A DNA stretch of 64,000 nt from Amia ocellicauda. Its lineage: Eukaryota; Chordata; Actinopteri; Amiiformes; Amiidae. The DNA lies in the NCBI RefSeq assembly GCF_036373705.1, contig NC_089867.1, positions 20,017,323-20,081,322 of the forward strand, given 5' to 3'. The notes beneath the pieces were generated by a model. That model saw only the letters and a program-made list of their open reading frames with translations. It ran no database searches and was not told the DNA's origin. Of this stretch, positions 43,401-49,693 are shown piece by piece; position 1 is the stretch's first letter; each line of letters begins with the position of its first letter. Position numbers and translations under genes: made by a program.

Positions 43401-45095
43401 GCATAGAAAAAATTGCACTGACACCCCAAAGAGGTTCTCCAAAAATTACAAACTCCAAAGAGCAGGTGAGCACACTTCTCCACTTTTAGCAGGCACGCAG
43501 AGCGAAACGAACCTAAAAGCTATATCATTGGCAAGGTGAAAGAGGAAATGGCAGGTATCTGCAGTGAGGAGGAGACTTTTCACAGACACCAGGGGCGGGT
43601 CTTCCTACTGCCAGCAGGGCCCCTATTGGGCAACTTTGGTACATGTTTTCACTGATTGGCAGGTCAGAAGGCTCTTCCCATTCGGTAATGGCTGTCTTTC
43701 GATTTGAAAGGGAACAATAGCGAGCCACCAAGGACATACGCCCCACTGAAATGTATTTTAATATCTGCCCCCACCCCCACTTTTTAAATTAACTTATAAT
43801 TAAAAAAGGCCTAGCCTATATAATATAGTGTGTTTATTCAGCCTCCTGAATAGTCACACTGTCCATTCAATCGAATACACGATACACTGTTGGAGCAACG
43901 ATCTAGATAGATTTAACTCATTCTGGAGCAGATAAAATTACTCGACGTTTCAGATTTATCACAATTATTGGTAGGGACAATTCAACGTTCGCTTGACATT
44001 GGTTGGGACATATCCCTACCATCCCTACCTAAATCTACGCCGTCAGTGTAAAGCAAACGCAGTTAACATTTTTAATCAACAATTGTTTGCATTTCTGTCT
44101 TTTATTTTTCCAAGTATCAGAATTTTCCTGAGTTTCTTAAATAAAAAATAAAAAAAATCTTTCAACCAACTATCAAGCTCAACAGAGATATTCGAGAACT
44201 CCATTTGCTATAAAAACCAGTCCTTTTAATAAGACCAGAGAAATGTTACATATGCATGGCAATCCTCCCAGGAGAAAAGTAATCTTAAAAGCAATGTAAT
44301 TCCAAAACCATTAGGGTAGTCCACCGACAGCAAGCCAGATCACAGCAAATTAATATATAGGCTATATAAATATATACTGAAGATAGAAATCTTAACTTGC
44401 TGTGATAGTGAGGGAGGAAAACACCCAGTTAGGCCTCTTCACATAGAAGACTCCTTTAAACATTATTTTTTCGTTGCTAGTCAGCAGTTGCACTGATGGA
44501 GAATTAATACGTGAGGAGGGTAAGCAACGGGTTTGTGACAAAACGATTGTGCTGACAGGACCACATGTACATTTCCACTCCCTTTGACACAAACATGTCC
44601 TGACACACTGAAAGGCCATTTTCAAGATCATGTTACCCTGCCGAGACACTAGTTCACCAGATAGCTGGGTGAAGAACAAAAAAATGGGCCAGCACTGACA
44701 CATTGGGATCCTTCGAGGAGATTGAAATTTTACTGAAAACTAACTAGCATCAGACAAGAGAGGCAGACCAAATGGCTTCCTCTCCTTTGTAACCTGTCTT
44801 ATGCTTGTGTATTAATATTTTGGTCTCAGCACCGACTCCACTTTAAGCATGTGAATACTTCAAAAATTGCGTGGAACTGAGCAGGTGGATGAGCAAATAT
44901 ATGTGTTCACCTACATCTACACTGTTTCCTCTCCTCTTTCTTTCTCACTCACTCACTCACCTGTCTATGTGGAGTTCCTTCTAGGTGTTTCAAGACTATC
45001 TGAAAGCCCTCTGACCGGTCCTGGGCCAGTCGTACCATCTGAGTGTGAGGAGGAATCACCATGCTTTTCTCAAACACTCGTTTCCACTCTGTCAT
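105..45095 (-). CDS. NPHP4: NPHP4 (nephrocystin-4), 5' part of the gene, coding exons 1-5
   Basis: NPHP4 is a scaffold of the ciliary transition zone, working with NPHP1 and RPGRIP1L. Five coding exons can be read on the minus strand: 45095-44961, 37817-37665, 13955-13777, 10392-10328 and 260-105. All have AG acceptors and GT donors and matching phases (135, 153, 179, 65 and 156 nt, together 229 codons plus 1 nt). The joined product follows the human NPHP4 N-terminus throughout, with blocks such as FFGRTWK, LYFHTSL, VAVVEVVA-like, [16 protein letters not shown], QYTLxPHPALE and LLPxxxVSG. The start ATG at 45095 matches the human start context (M-x-x-W-x-R-x-F). The gene continues beyond the left edge. 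The introns are large (about 10, 3.4, 23.7 and 7.1 kb) and full of transposons. What I see is the exon set; the function is from the family. Confidence 0.95.
5755..5786. repeat. (TA)n microsatellite
   Basis: A run of about 16 TA units directly left of the Tc1 element, followed by a short CA run. The left TA target base pair of the transposon seems to have been changed by this repeat. Confidence 0.95.
6005..7018 (-). CDS. Tc1-like transposase, intact
   Basis: This 337-residue transposase catalyses cut-and-paste movement at TA sites. It starts at [10 protein letters not shown] (ATG at 7018); the open frame extends 28 codons further up, but that part overlaps the palindromic leader. Residues 1-110 are a paired-like double helix-turn-helix with a GRPR-like linker ([10 protein letters not shown], 54-63). 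The catalytic triad is D153 (WSDE), D241 (QHDNDPKH) and E276 (NPIENLW), with 34 residues between the last two. Length and triad are normal for the family, and no stop or frameshift is present. Activity cannot be judged from sequence alone. Confidence 0.93.
   Translation of the reverse strand: MAKTKELSKDVRDKIVDLHKAGMGYKTITKQLGEQVTTVGAIIRKWKKLKITVSLPRSGAPCKISPRGVSMIMRMVRNQPRTTREDLVNDLKAAGTIVTKKTIGNTLRREGLKSFSARKAPLLKKAHVQARLKFANEHLNDSEENWVKVLWSDETKIELFGIKSTRRVWRRRNDPKNTIPTVKHGGGNIMLWGCFSAKRTGQLHRIKGTMDRAMYHQILGENLLPSARALKMGRGWVFQHDNDPKHTAKATKEWLKKKHIKVLEWPSQSPDLNPIENLWRELKVQVAKRQPRNLNDLERICKEEWDKIPPEMCANLVANYKKRLTSVIANKGFATKY
7040..7165. promoter_or_regulatory. Palindromic leader of the Tc1 element with TATA-like boxes on both arms
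   Basis: About 45-bp arms read CAGGTGTCTTTTATACAGGT... and its reverse complement, around a short AGAGTGCTCC hairpin centre. TATAAAAG occurs on both strands, pointing outward in both directions. One lies upstream of the transposase ATG. The same palindrome is in the copy at 54660-54760. The structure is seen; promoter function is inferred. Confidence 0.55.
10328..10392 (-). CDS. NPHP4: NPHP4 coding exon 4 (65-nt micro-exon)
   Basis: The acceptor TTCTTGCAG is followed by [20 protein letters not shown] and then a donor GTAAGC. The first base completes the Arg codon left open by the exon at 13777, and the last base (C) joins AG of the exon at 260 to make Gln, as in the human protein. The phase and sequence agreement make this exon secure despite its size. 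Confidence 0.92.
10393..13776 (-). other. NPHP4 intron, 3.4 kb
   Basis: It holds the hAT-type element at 11074-12312. A block at about 12,940-13,190 has higher GC than its surroundings but shows no frame or repeat that I recognise. Otherwise nothing. Confidence 0.6.
11074..12312. mobile_element. hAT-type non-autonomous element
   Basis: The terminal inverted repeats TAGGGCCCGACAGATATA and TAGAGCCCGACCGATACA (outer 18 bases, 3 mismatches) are flanked by 8-bp repeats CAAATGAG and CAAATAAG, one mismatch. An 8-bp duplication and TAG-type ends are hallmarks of hAT elements. The 1.2-kb interior is AT-rich with no transposase frame, so it must have moved with another element's enzyme. The mismatches suggest it is old. 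Confidence 0.75.
13777..13955 (-). CDS. NPHP4: NPHP4 coding exon 3
   Basis: The exon starts [12 protein letters not shown] after a TTTCAG acceptor and ends in ...EKQDK plus AG before the donor GTGCTC. At 179 nt it leaves two bases of an Arg codon. The [11 protein letters not shown] motif and the QDKR end match human NPHP4. The phase fits the next exon at 10392. Confidence 0.93.
26807..26881. repeat. 36-bp-arm hairpin with 3-nt loop
   Basis: The left arm 26807-26842 starts GGGGGGCTAATGCAGC and the right arm 26846-26881 is its reverse complement with a single A/G difference. The loop is GGT. It is a near-perfect palindrome, probably from template switching or an unrecognised foldback repeat. 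The loop is too short for a usual microRNA precursor. Confidence 0.9.
29205..30774 (+). mobile_element. Rearranged Tc1-like element with a duplicated inverted 3' end
   Basis: Both ends carry the CAGTTAGGTCCATAAATATT motif, inverted and flanked by TA. The left 430 bp is not a normal 5' end: on the minus strand it encodes the C-terminal part of the same transposase (ends [11 protein letters not shown]). The right 360 bp is a more decayed plus-strand version of that segment. The element thus has a 3' half on both sides of a single 5'-truncated transposase body, forming a long inverted repeat. Confidence 0.8.
29664..30550 (+). pseudogene. Tc1-like transposase, broken
   Basis: Pieces of one transposase can be followed in order: a second helix-turn-helix region ([20 protein letters not shown]), the first catalytic region (TDETKINLY) after a stop at 30003, the GGGSVMAW block, and after a frameshift the [10 protein letters not shown] region and the [12 protein letters not shown] region. 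In-frame stops and at least two frameshifts break it, so it cannot give an enzyme. Confidence 0.85.
31379..31426. repeat. (TA)n microsatellite, about 24 units
   Basis: An uninterrupted TA dinucleotide run. Confidence 0.97.
34412..34434. repeat. (TA)n microsatellite, short
   Basis: About 11 TA units in an AT-rich intron. Confidence 0.9.
37665..37817 (-). CDS. NPHP4: NPHP4 coding exon 2
   Basis: This exon has 51 codons from KLLDGLQ to VSFNE, between a CCCCCAG acceptor and a GTAATG donor, phase 0 on both sides. The core [20 protein letters not shown] is nearly the human sequence, a beta-rich N-terminal segment of nephrocystin-4. It was too short to stand out as an open frame and was found by matching the family. 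Confidence 0.92.
38155..38515 (-). other. Coding-like exon or gene relic, not recognised
   Basis: A minus-strand frame of at least 110 codons has ordinary vertebrate codon choice, unlike the AT-rich surroundings, with stretches such as [18 protein letters not shown] and [19 protein letters not shown]. It is preceded by a pyrimidine-rich TCTGTGGTGTCTTGGACAG (possible acceptor near 38515) and a GTATGTTT (possible donor near 38180). It cannot belong to NPHP4, whose exons on either side join in frame without it. It may be an exon of a nested gene, a retroposed fragment or an unknown repeat. I do not recognise the protein. Confidence 0.4.
40325..40617. repeat. DIRS terminal inverted repeat, left copy
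   Basis: It is inverted relative to 43440-43720 with high identity, including the GCTCACCTGCTCTTT and CCCATTCGGTAATGGC-type blocks. The outermost 20 bases differ between the copies, as in known DIRS elements, where the ends are only partly matched. Confidence 0.85.
40684..40779. repeat. DIRS internal complementary region
   Basis: The first half (to 40730) is the reverse complement of the left outer end (ATTATCATAACCC...). The second half (from about 40734) is the reverse complement of the right outer end (...GGGAACAATAG). Read backwards, the region is right end, GTT, left end: the junction of a circular intermediate. Confidence 0.85.
40780..41170 (-). pseudogene. DIRS tyrosine recombinase remnant
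   Basis: The minus-strand reading contains [20 protein letters not shown], then [19 protein letters not shown] and a [13 protein letters not shown] segment in shifting frames. These blocks are typical of the recombinase domain of fish DIRS elements. Stops and frameshifts interrupt it, and the C-terminal part with the catalytic tyrosine is missing. Confidence 0.75.
41171..41425 (-). pseudogene. DIRS reverse transcriptase N-terminal remnant
   Basis: The minus-strand reading includes [34 protein letters not shown] and a decayed SID...FHVPI motif-A region. It is then joined directly to recombinase sequence, so the rest of the reverse transcriptase and RNase H has been deleted. Confidence 0.75.
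41679..43039 (-). pseudogene. DIRS gag-like ORF remnant
   Basis: Four minus-strand frames in succession (43039-42767, 42668-42468, 42467-42249 and 42245-41679) form one decayed gag. The best part has [23 protein letters not shown] and a Pro/Gln/Arg-rich tail ([20 protein letters not shown] cut here). Fish DIRS gags show the same LDAPI block and are often mislabelled lamina-associated polypeptide. A stop at 42468 and frameshifts near 42247 break it. Confidence 0.75.
43440..43720. repeat. DIRS terminal inverted repeat, right copy
   Basis: The partner of 40325-40617. It ends GATTTGAAAGGGAACAATAG; the reverse complement of that end recurs in the internal complementary region at 40731-40779. Confidence 0.85.
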
Positions 45096-45121
45096 CGTGA
45101 TGGTCTGGATTTCCTTGTGGA
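44961..45121 (-). CDS. NPHP4: NPHP4 coding exon 1 with start codon
   Basis: The acceptor is at 45123-45122, followed by 26 nt of 5' UTR and the ATG at 45095. The exon encodes 45 residues, [10 protein letters not shown] at the start and GTPHRQ at the end, then the donor GTGAGT. The human protein has the same W-x-R-x-F opening, VPPH motif and VLKxLxG motif at the same distances. The exon ends in phase 0. Confidence 0.93.
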
Positions 45122-46299
45122 CTGAGGAAAAAAAAACTGAAGAAAAATACACGTTTTGGTTTGTTGGCCTTTTGCTTCAATAACAAGCAGATTTCAGTGC
45201 CAACACAGAGAGAGCCTAAATGTATAATAAATAAGAACAAAAATACAGTGTTGTGTTCATTGTTGGATTTATTTTCGGCTTATTTGTTAGTGGTAGAACT
45301 TCACAAAAATGGGCACCAGTAATGTATTAATTTATGAATCCCACAGGAATAACATGAATGCCTCATGCTCTTCCACTGAATCCTGATGCAGACATATGTA
45401 TAAACCCTAACCCTAAACCTAGTCTGTATGTACCTTTCCCTCACCCTGACCTAAACTTATTATACTTGTGCTGAAGTGCATCAGGTATTCCTGTACTATT
45501 TATACAAAAAAATAAAAAATAAGAATTAGTGCCCATTATTGTAAAGTCAGAAACACTGATTTTGTAACAATTTATGGTTTAACTAAATGTATGAATACTA
45601 CATTTACTTCCTAAAATAGACAACGGAAAGAAACACCACACTGCTAATCTTTCTATCTTGACAGGTTTTGTAAAAGCGTTAGGCTCAGCAACACAATCGA
45701 TTAAAACTACAAGCACTAGTTGTAGTGTGTGATTTGTGTAGTTGGAGATGTGACCAGGAAAACCATAAAATATCATAAAAATATAGTGCACTACTATAAA
45801 CGTCAGACGTAAAGTGTGAGTATTATTCATTTTCTAAGTTTAATCCCCAACACAAGACCATCTCATGTTTATTAATTGATGTAATTGCAAACAATCCGAA
45901 GAAAATGTGGCTGTGGCTCAAGCTTACTGTGCAATGCGGTAATTCAAGATGAAATACGTGTCATTACAGAAAGAAAGAAACATATCATCAATCCTATAGG
46001 TCTGCAAGCATTAAATGGTCCACTTAAATGTAAATAAACAGTTGCGTCTCATCACTGAAACAGTACCTTTAATAATTTTCTACCGAGTGATCTGCCATGT
46101 TCGTTTGGGCGTGCATTGTGTCTTCATAAACGGGGGGGTTGCGTATCATACCGTTATCATAGAAAATGTTACATCGTACTAATTTATCACATGAATACAG
46201 TAGCAGATTCATAGCAGATTTGTAAATACATCTTTTTGTTGTAAATAATGGACCAGCCTTGCACAATGTCGGCTATTTTAGATCCATTGAAATACTCAC
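45122..46299 (-). other. NPHP4 first intron
   Basis: An intron between the noncoding first exon and the start-codon exon. Apart from a short CCCTAACCCTAAACC stretch at 45,404 I see nothing notable. Confidence 0.55.
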
Positions 46300-46365
46300 C
46301 TCCCCCGGCACTGTGGATGCGTCCTGCAGCGTGGCCCGAGTTACCAGGGCGATGGGAAAACGGAT
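46300..46365 (-). other. NPHP4: NPHP4 probable noncoding first exon
   Basis: On the minus strand a strong donor (GAG|GTGAGTATT, exon end at 46300) closes a short GC-rich stretch. The coding exon at 45121 starts after a pyrimidine-rich AG acceptor 26 nt before its ATG, so an upstream 5' UTR exon is required. This stretch is the only GC-rich candidate nearby. The 5' limit is a guess; no in-frame ATG is seen in it. Confidence 0.6.
46340..46353. promoter_or_regulatory. RFX X-box-like site at the NPHP4 5' end
   Basis: The 14-mer GTTACCAGGGCGAT has the two-half-site layout of an RFX X-box (GTTRCC, short spacer, GGYRAC). One half is perfect and the other has two changes. It lies at the presumed first exon of a ciliary gene, where RFX factors are expected to act. 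The motif match is seen; regulation is inferred. Confidence 0.5.
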
Positions 46366-46854
46366 CGGCGGGGGGGGACAATCGGTTTCACATTAATTAA
46401 TATATTGATTGTATACAGTTGTGAACAGCGACACAACATGCTGATGCTGTTTTCGTTGTTTTTTTCTACGCATTATATATTTTTATTTTTCAAGTATATA
46501 TATTTCTTATAGCTTATGTGTTTATGTTTGCATTTTGGTATTTTCCACAGCGTCCCTCGCCACTGTTGCTAATCAGTAGTAGATGCAACAGTCTGCTTTA
46601 ATGCGCAGAAAAGTCGCGCAGATCTGCGCTGCTGCACAACTGGGATTGGTGCAATTCTGTACATATGCGCACAACTGCAGCAATCTGCGCTGCACAAACG
46701 CCACCCGAGAGAGAACATGCAGTCGAAACACACACAAATGATTTTTATTTTATTTGTTTTACAATTCAGTTATAACAAACCACTTAAGCTATAAAAAGCA
46801 GGCTAAGTTCTGAAAAGTTAACTCTTAAAGACGTTTTTAACGCATTGCATTTCC

Positions 46855-46870
46855 TTTATTAAGCTTTATT
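46855..46870 (-). terminator. Two poly(A) signals of the fusion gene
   Basis: AATAAA occurs twice on the minus strand, 35-50 nt after the stop codon (tttatt at 46855-46860 and 46865-46870). This supports a complete, transcribed single-coding-exon gene. Confidence 0.65.
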
Positions 46871-46904
46871 AAGATGATCAAGAATTATAAGCACAGACAT
46901 CTGT

Positions 46905-47663
46905 CTAATTTATATGCAAAATGGAGGATTTCTTTATTTCAACCTTTTCCAGGTGTATTGGTACATGGTTTTTGTTGCATGCTACAACTACTTTCTTTCC
47001 TTTCTTTTCTTTTATGTTGTATTCAGTAGCTGACTTATTAGGTTTCCTTACTTGAATTACATTAAATGTATGCTCGCTTTCAAAATGGTTATCTTTAACG
47101 TGTATTTCTTTACAGATATGCTTTGCCTGTTCATCAGTTGCATTAATAAAGGTGTTCATGTCACGATCTGTGAGGTGCCTGTCCTTCATTTCTTGATTCC
47201 AGAACTTTTCCACGTTTCCGTTATCTTTGGTTCTTGGGTTCACAAGATGCTTTCTTTTAAAGTCTGCAAAGGTTGGTCCTTTTATTGGCTTTGTCTCTTC
47301 CATGCAGCTACAACTGTAGGCCCTGAGGACCCCACTGGAGGCTGACCCAAGATCCTTGTATGTCCCAACGGTGAAAACATGGGCGCCCTCCTGCCATGAA
47401 GCATTCTGTTTGTCGAACCAAAGTGTGACGAAGCACGTCTCTCTCACACGCATGGAGGCAATCTTCCTCCCCAGGACCTTCATCCTCAGGTGTGTTTTCT
47501 CAGCCTCTGACACGTCAAAGGTCTTTGCACACCCAGAGATCCACAATTCGGCACAGACCTTTTGAGCTGATGAGGGTTGAGGGAGGAATGACAAGCATTG
47601 AGGGGAGAGTCCACTGGACCCTGCCACCACAGCAAAGAGAAATGGCAGAACTAGCATTGTCAT
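46905..47663 (-). CDS. Secreted syncollin-like / RNase A-like fusion protein
   Basis: One uninterrupted frame of 252 residues. Residues 1-18 are a signal peptide (MTMLVLPFLFAVVAGSSG). Residues 23-120 resemble syncollin, a pancreatic zymogen-granule protein with a beta/gamma-crystallin-like fold: VCAELW, IASMRV-ETCFVTLW, HVFTVGTYKDL and a YSCSC end. Residues 131-242 resemble RNase A: FKRKH (H139 at the His12 position), FWNQEMKDRHLT, NTFINATDEQAKHIC (T171, C184) and VVVACNKNHVPIHLE (C229; H237 at the His119 position). The loop carrying Cys40-Lys41 is three residues shorter and has no Lys. Three disulfide pairs are absent; only the 58-110 pair (C184-C229) remains. Three N-glycosylation sequons occur (N87, N174, N209). 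Two AATAAA signals follow the stop. Domain calls are by eye; catalytic activity is doubtful. Confidence 0.85.
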   Translation of the reverse strand: MTMLVLPFLFAVVAGSSGLSPQCLSFLPQPSSAQKVCAELWISGCAKTFDVSEAEKTHLRMKVLGRKIASMRVRETCFVTLWFDKQNASWQEGAHVFTVGTYKDLGSASSGVLRAYSCSCMEETKPIKGPTFADFKRKHLVNPRTKDNGNVEKFWNQEMKDRHLTDRDMNTFINATDEQAKHICKEIHVKDNHFESEHTFNVIQVRKPNKSATEYNIKEKKGKKVVVACNKNHVPIHLEKVEIKKSSILHIN

Positions 47664-48962
47664 GGTCTTCTTTATTACCTATTAAAAGTGATCAGAAATA
47701 TGATAAATGTAGCTTCTTTCAAATGACAAAATACACAGAACAATTACTTTACCTATCCAATACCTACAAATAGGAAACATCAGAAGTTTATAACAGTTGT
47801 CTACTAGAAAATACATACCTCTTTTAAAATGATCAAACTGTATTTTGTATAGATGTTGGATGGATTATGGTCTTTACCCCTATGGAACAAACATACATTT
47901 TGTTTTATATATTGTAGATGATTAAGATCCTTATGTTTTTTATTGTATATTTAAGATACATAGGATATATAACAAATGTGTTTTAGTTGTAATCAATGCA
48001 TTTATTTAATATGTTGAAAGTATATGGTATTAAAATATTAACCTCACCATATATTTTGAAAATTCATGGTATATAACAAATATAAGGATTCTACATAATC
48101 TGCCATATATTCCATATTTTATATATATAAATTTGCTTCATATGGGTAAATACTCCATTGTGATTAATTTTCAAATTGTTTTTAATTTTATTTTACTTTT
48201 AAAAGCAAAGCTGCAAATCATAGCCTGTACGTTTTTTTTTTCATATTACAAATGTTGCCAACTCTGATTGTTATATATATATTTAATTCTCGCCAGACAT
48301 ATTTGAGGACTATATTTTTCATTTCATTCTCCAATTTAAGAAAACTCCTCTTACCTGGTGGGTGACTTCAAACACTTCTATTTTAAAAGCTGTATAGCTG
48401 TTTAAATAGAGAATCTCAACTGTTTTGACTACTCGTATCAACATGTGTCTTCTGATGTATGAGAAGCCAGACCACAATTTAGAATACGAAATAGCTTCAC
48501 CTCCCTCCCTTAGACCACCTTTTCCGTCTTTGACTCATGTACCTTATTGAATATGTTTCCAAACTGCAAAGCTATATTTGTATTTCATTCAATTCATGAG
48601 GTTTAAATCTAACATGCTGAGTTCTCACAAATATGGTTCATGGGTTTATTGTGAGAAGAGATACAATTGTGGAAGTCTTTGAAAATACAGACTTAGGCTA
48701 TGCACTAAATATGCAACCTTGTTTTTGTTTTATTTTTTATAAATAGCCTATACTTTTAAGTATTATATACCACATATTCACAACACTACAAGGGTCACCA
48801 CACATTATGGTGATTGATTTGCAAGCACTCTTATGAATTCTGTTTTTATTTTATTTGATTTTCTTGTTTAATTATTGGTATTCATGCAAATCAAGAATAA
48901 AATGTGCCTGCAGGAACCCTTTGTACAACAAATGAATGCGGTGTAATTTAAAAGACCTTTGT
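47571..48962. repeat. Tandem duplication, unit 1 (next to the fusion gene)
   Basis: This 1,392-bp unit runs from codon 31 of the fusion gene through its upstream flank. It recurs directly downstream as 48963-51563, with roughly 1 percent differences apart from the transposon. The junction has 1-bp homology. It holds AT-rich sequence and no further gene. Confidence 0.95.
47664..47690 (-). promoter_or_regulatory. Possible 5' UTR splice acceptor
   Basis: On the minus strand CACTTTTAATAG precedes the ATG by about 20 nt. RNase A family genes commonly have a noncoding exon followed by one coding exon, so this may be the acceptor. The polypyrimidine tract is weak. Confidence 0.3.
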
Positions 48963-49055
48963 TGAGGGTTGAGGGAGGAATGACAAGCATTGAGGGGAGA
49001 GTCCACTGGACCCTGCCACCACAGCAAAGAGAAATGGCAGAACTAGCATTGTCAT
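48948..49055 (-). pseudogene. Orphan signal-peptide copy of the fusion gene
   Basis: The duplicated ATG at 49055 is followed by the same 31 codons as the fusion gene. The frame then runs past the duplication junction into TKVF and a TAA stop, giving a 35-residue peptide. It carries the whole signal peptide but neither domain. Confidence 0.85.
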
Positions 49056-49693
49056 GGTCTTCTTTATTACCTATTAAAAGTGATCAGAAATATGATAAAT
49101 GTAGCTTCTTTCAAATGACAAAATACACAGAACAATTACTTTACCTATCCAATACCTACAAATAGGAAACATCAGAAGTTTATAACAGTTGTCTACTAGA
49201 AAATACATACCTCTTTTAAAATGATCAAACTGTATTTTGTATAGATGTTGGATGGATTATGGTCTTTACCCCTATGGAACAAACATACATTTTGTTTTAT
49301 ATATTGTAGATGATTAAGATCCTTATGTTTTTTATTGTATATTTAAGATACATAGGATATATAACAAATGTGTTTTAGTTGTAATCAATGCATTTATTTA
49401 ATATGTTGAAAGTATATGGTATTAAAATATTAACCTCACCATATATTTTGAACATTCATGGTATATAACAAATATAAGGATTCTACATAATCTGCCATAT
49501 ATTCCATATTTTATATGTATAAATTTGCTTCATATGGGTAAATACTCCATTGTGATTAATTTTCAAATTGTTTTTAATTTTATTTTACTTTTAAAAGCAA
49601 AGCTGCAAATCATAGCCTGTACGTTTTTTTTTTCATATTACAAATGTTGCCAACTCTGATTGTTATATATATATTTAATTCTCGCCAGACATA

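Larger units (their letters stand above)
40325..43720 (-). mobile_element. DIRS-type tyrosine-recombinase retrotransposon, internally deleted
   Basis: Inverted terminal repeats of about 280 bp (40325-40617 and 43440-43720) enclose gag, reverse transcriptase and tyrosine recombinase remnants read on the minus strand. Near the 3' (left) side, 40684-40779 is an internal complementary region whose two halves are the reverse complements of the left and right outer ends, as expected for DIRS replication through a circle. No target duplication at the DIRS ends is evident, which also fits. Most of reverse transcriptase and RNase H is missing, and the frames are broken. Confidence 0.88.
39562..44044. 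mobile_element. Older DNA-transposon-like repeat hosting a DIRS insertion
   Basis: The block is flanked by a 12-bp direct repeat AGTGTAAAGCAA (39550-39561 and 44045-44056). Its outer ends, GGGCATAGGTTTGGTTT... and the reverse complement of the right side, GGCGTAGATTTAGG..., look like imperfect inverted repeats. The DIRS element sits inside. I cannot name the family, and a 12-bp duplication does not fit common fish DNA transposons, so the limits are tentative. Confidence 0.4.
37818..44960 (-). other. NPHP4 intron, 7.1 kb
   Basis: It holds an unidentified coding-like exon at 38155-38515 and a nested transposon block at 39562-44044. I see nothing else in 38,600-39,550 or 44,060-44,960. Confidence 0.65.

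Noticed and set aside
45402..45418. Telomere-like CCCTAACCCTAAACC
   Set aside because: Only about two repeat units; too short for an interstitial telomere.
46300..46381. In-frame N-terminal extension of NPHP4 into the first exon
   Set aside because: The frame would have to start at TTG; no ATG, and the start at 45095 matches the family.
46600..46740. TGCGCA-rich stretch as an NRF1-type promoter
   Set aside because: Motifs are scattered, and no gene start fits between NPHP4 and the fusion gene; could also be decayed repeat.
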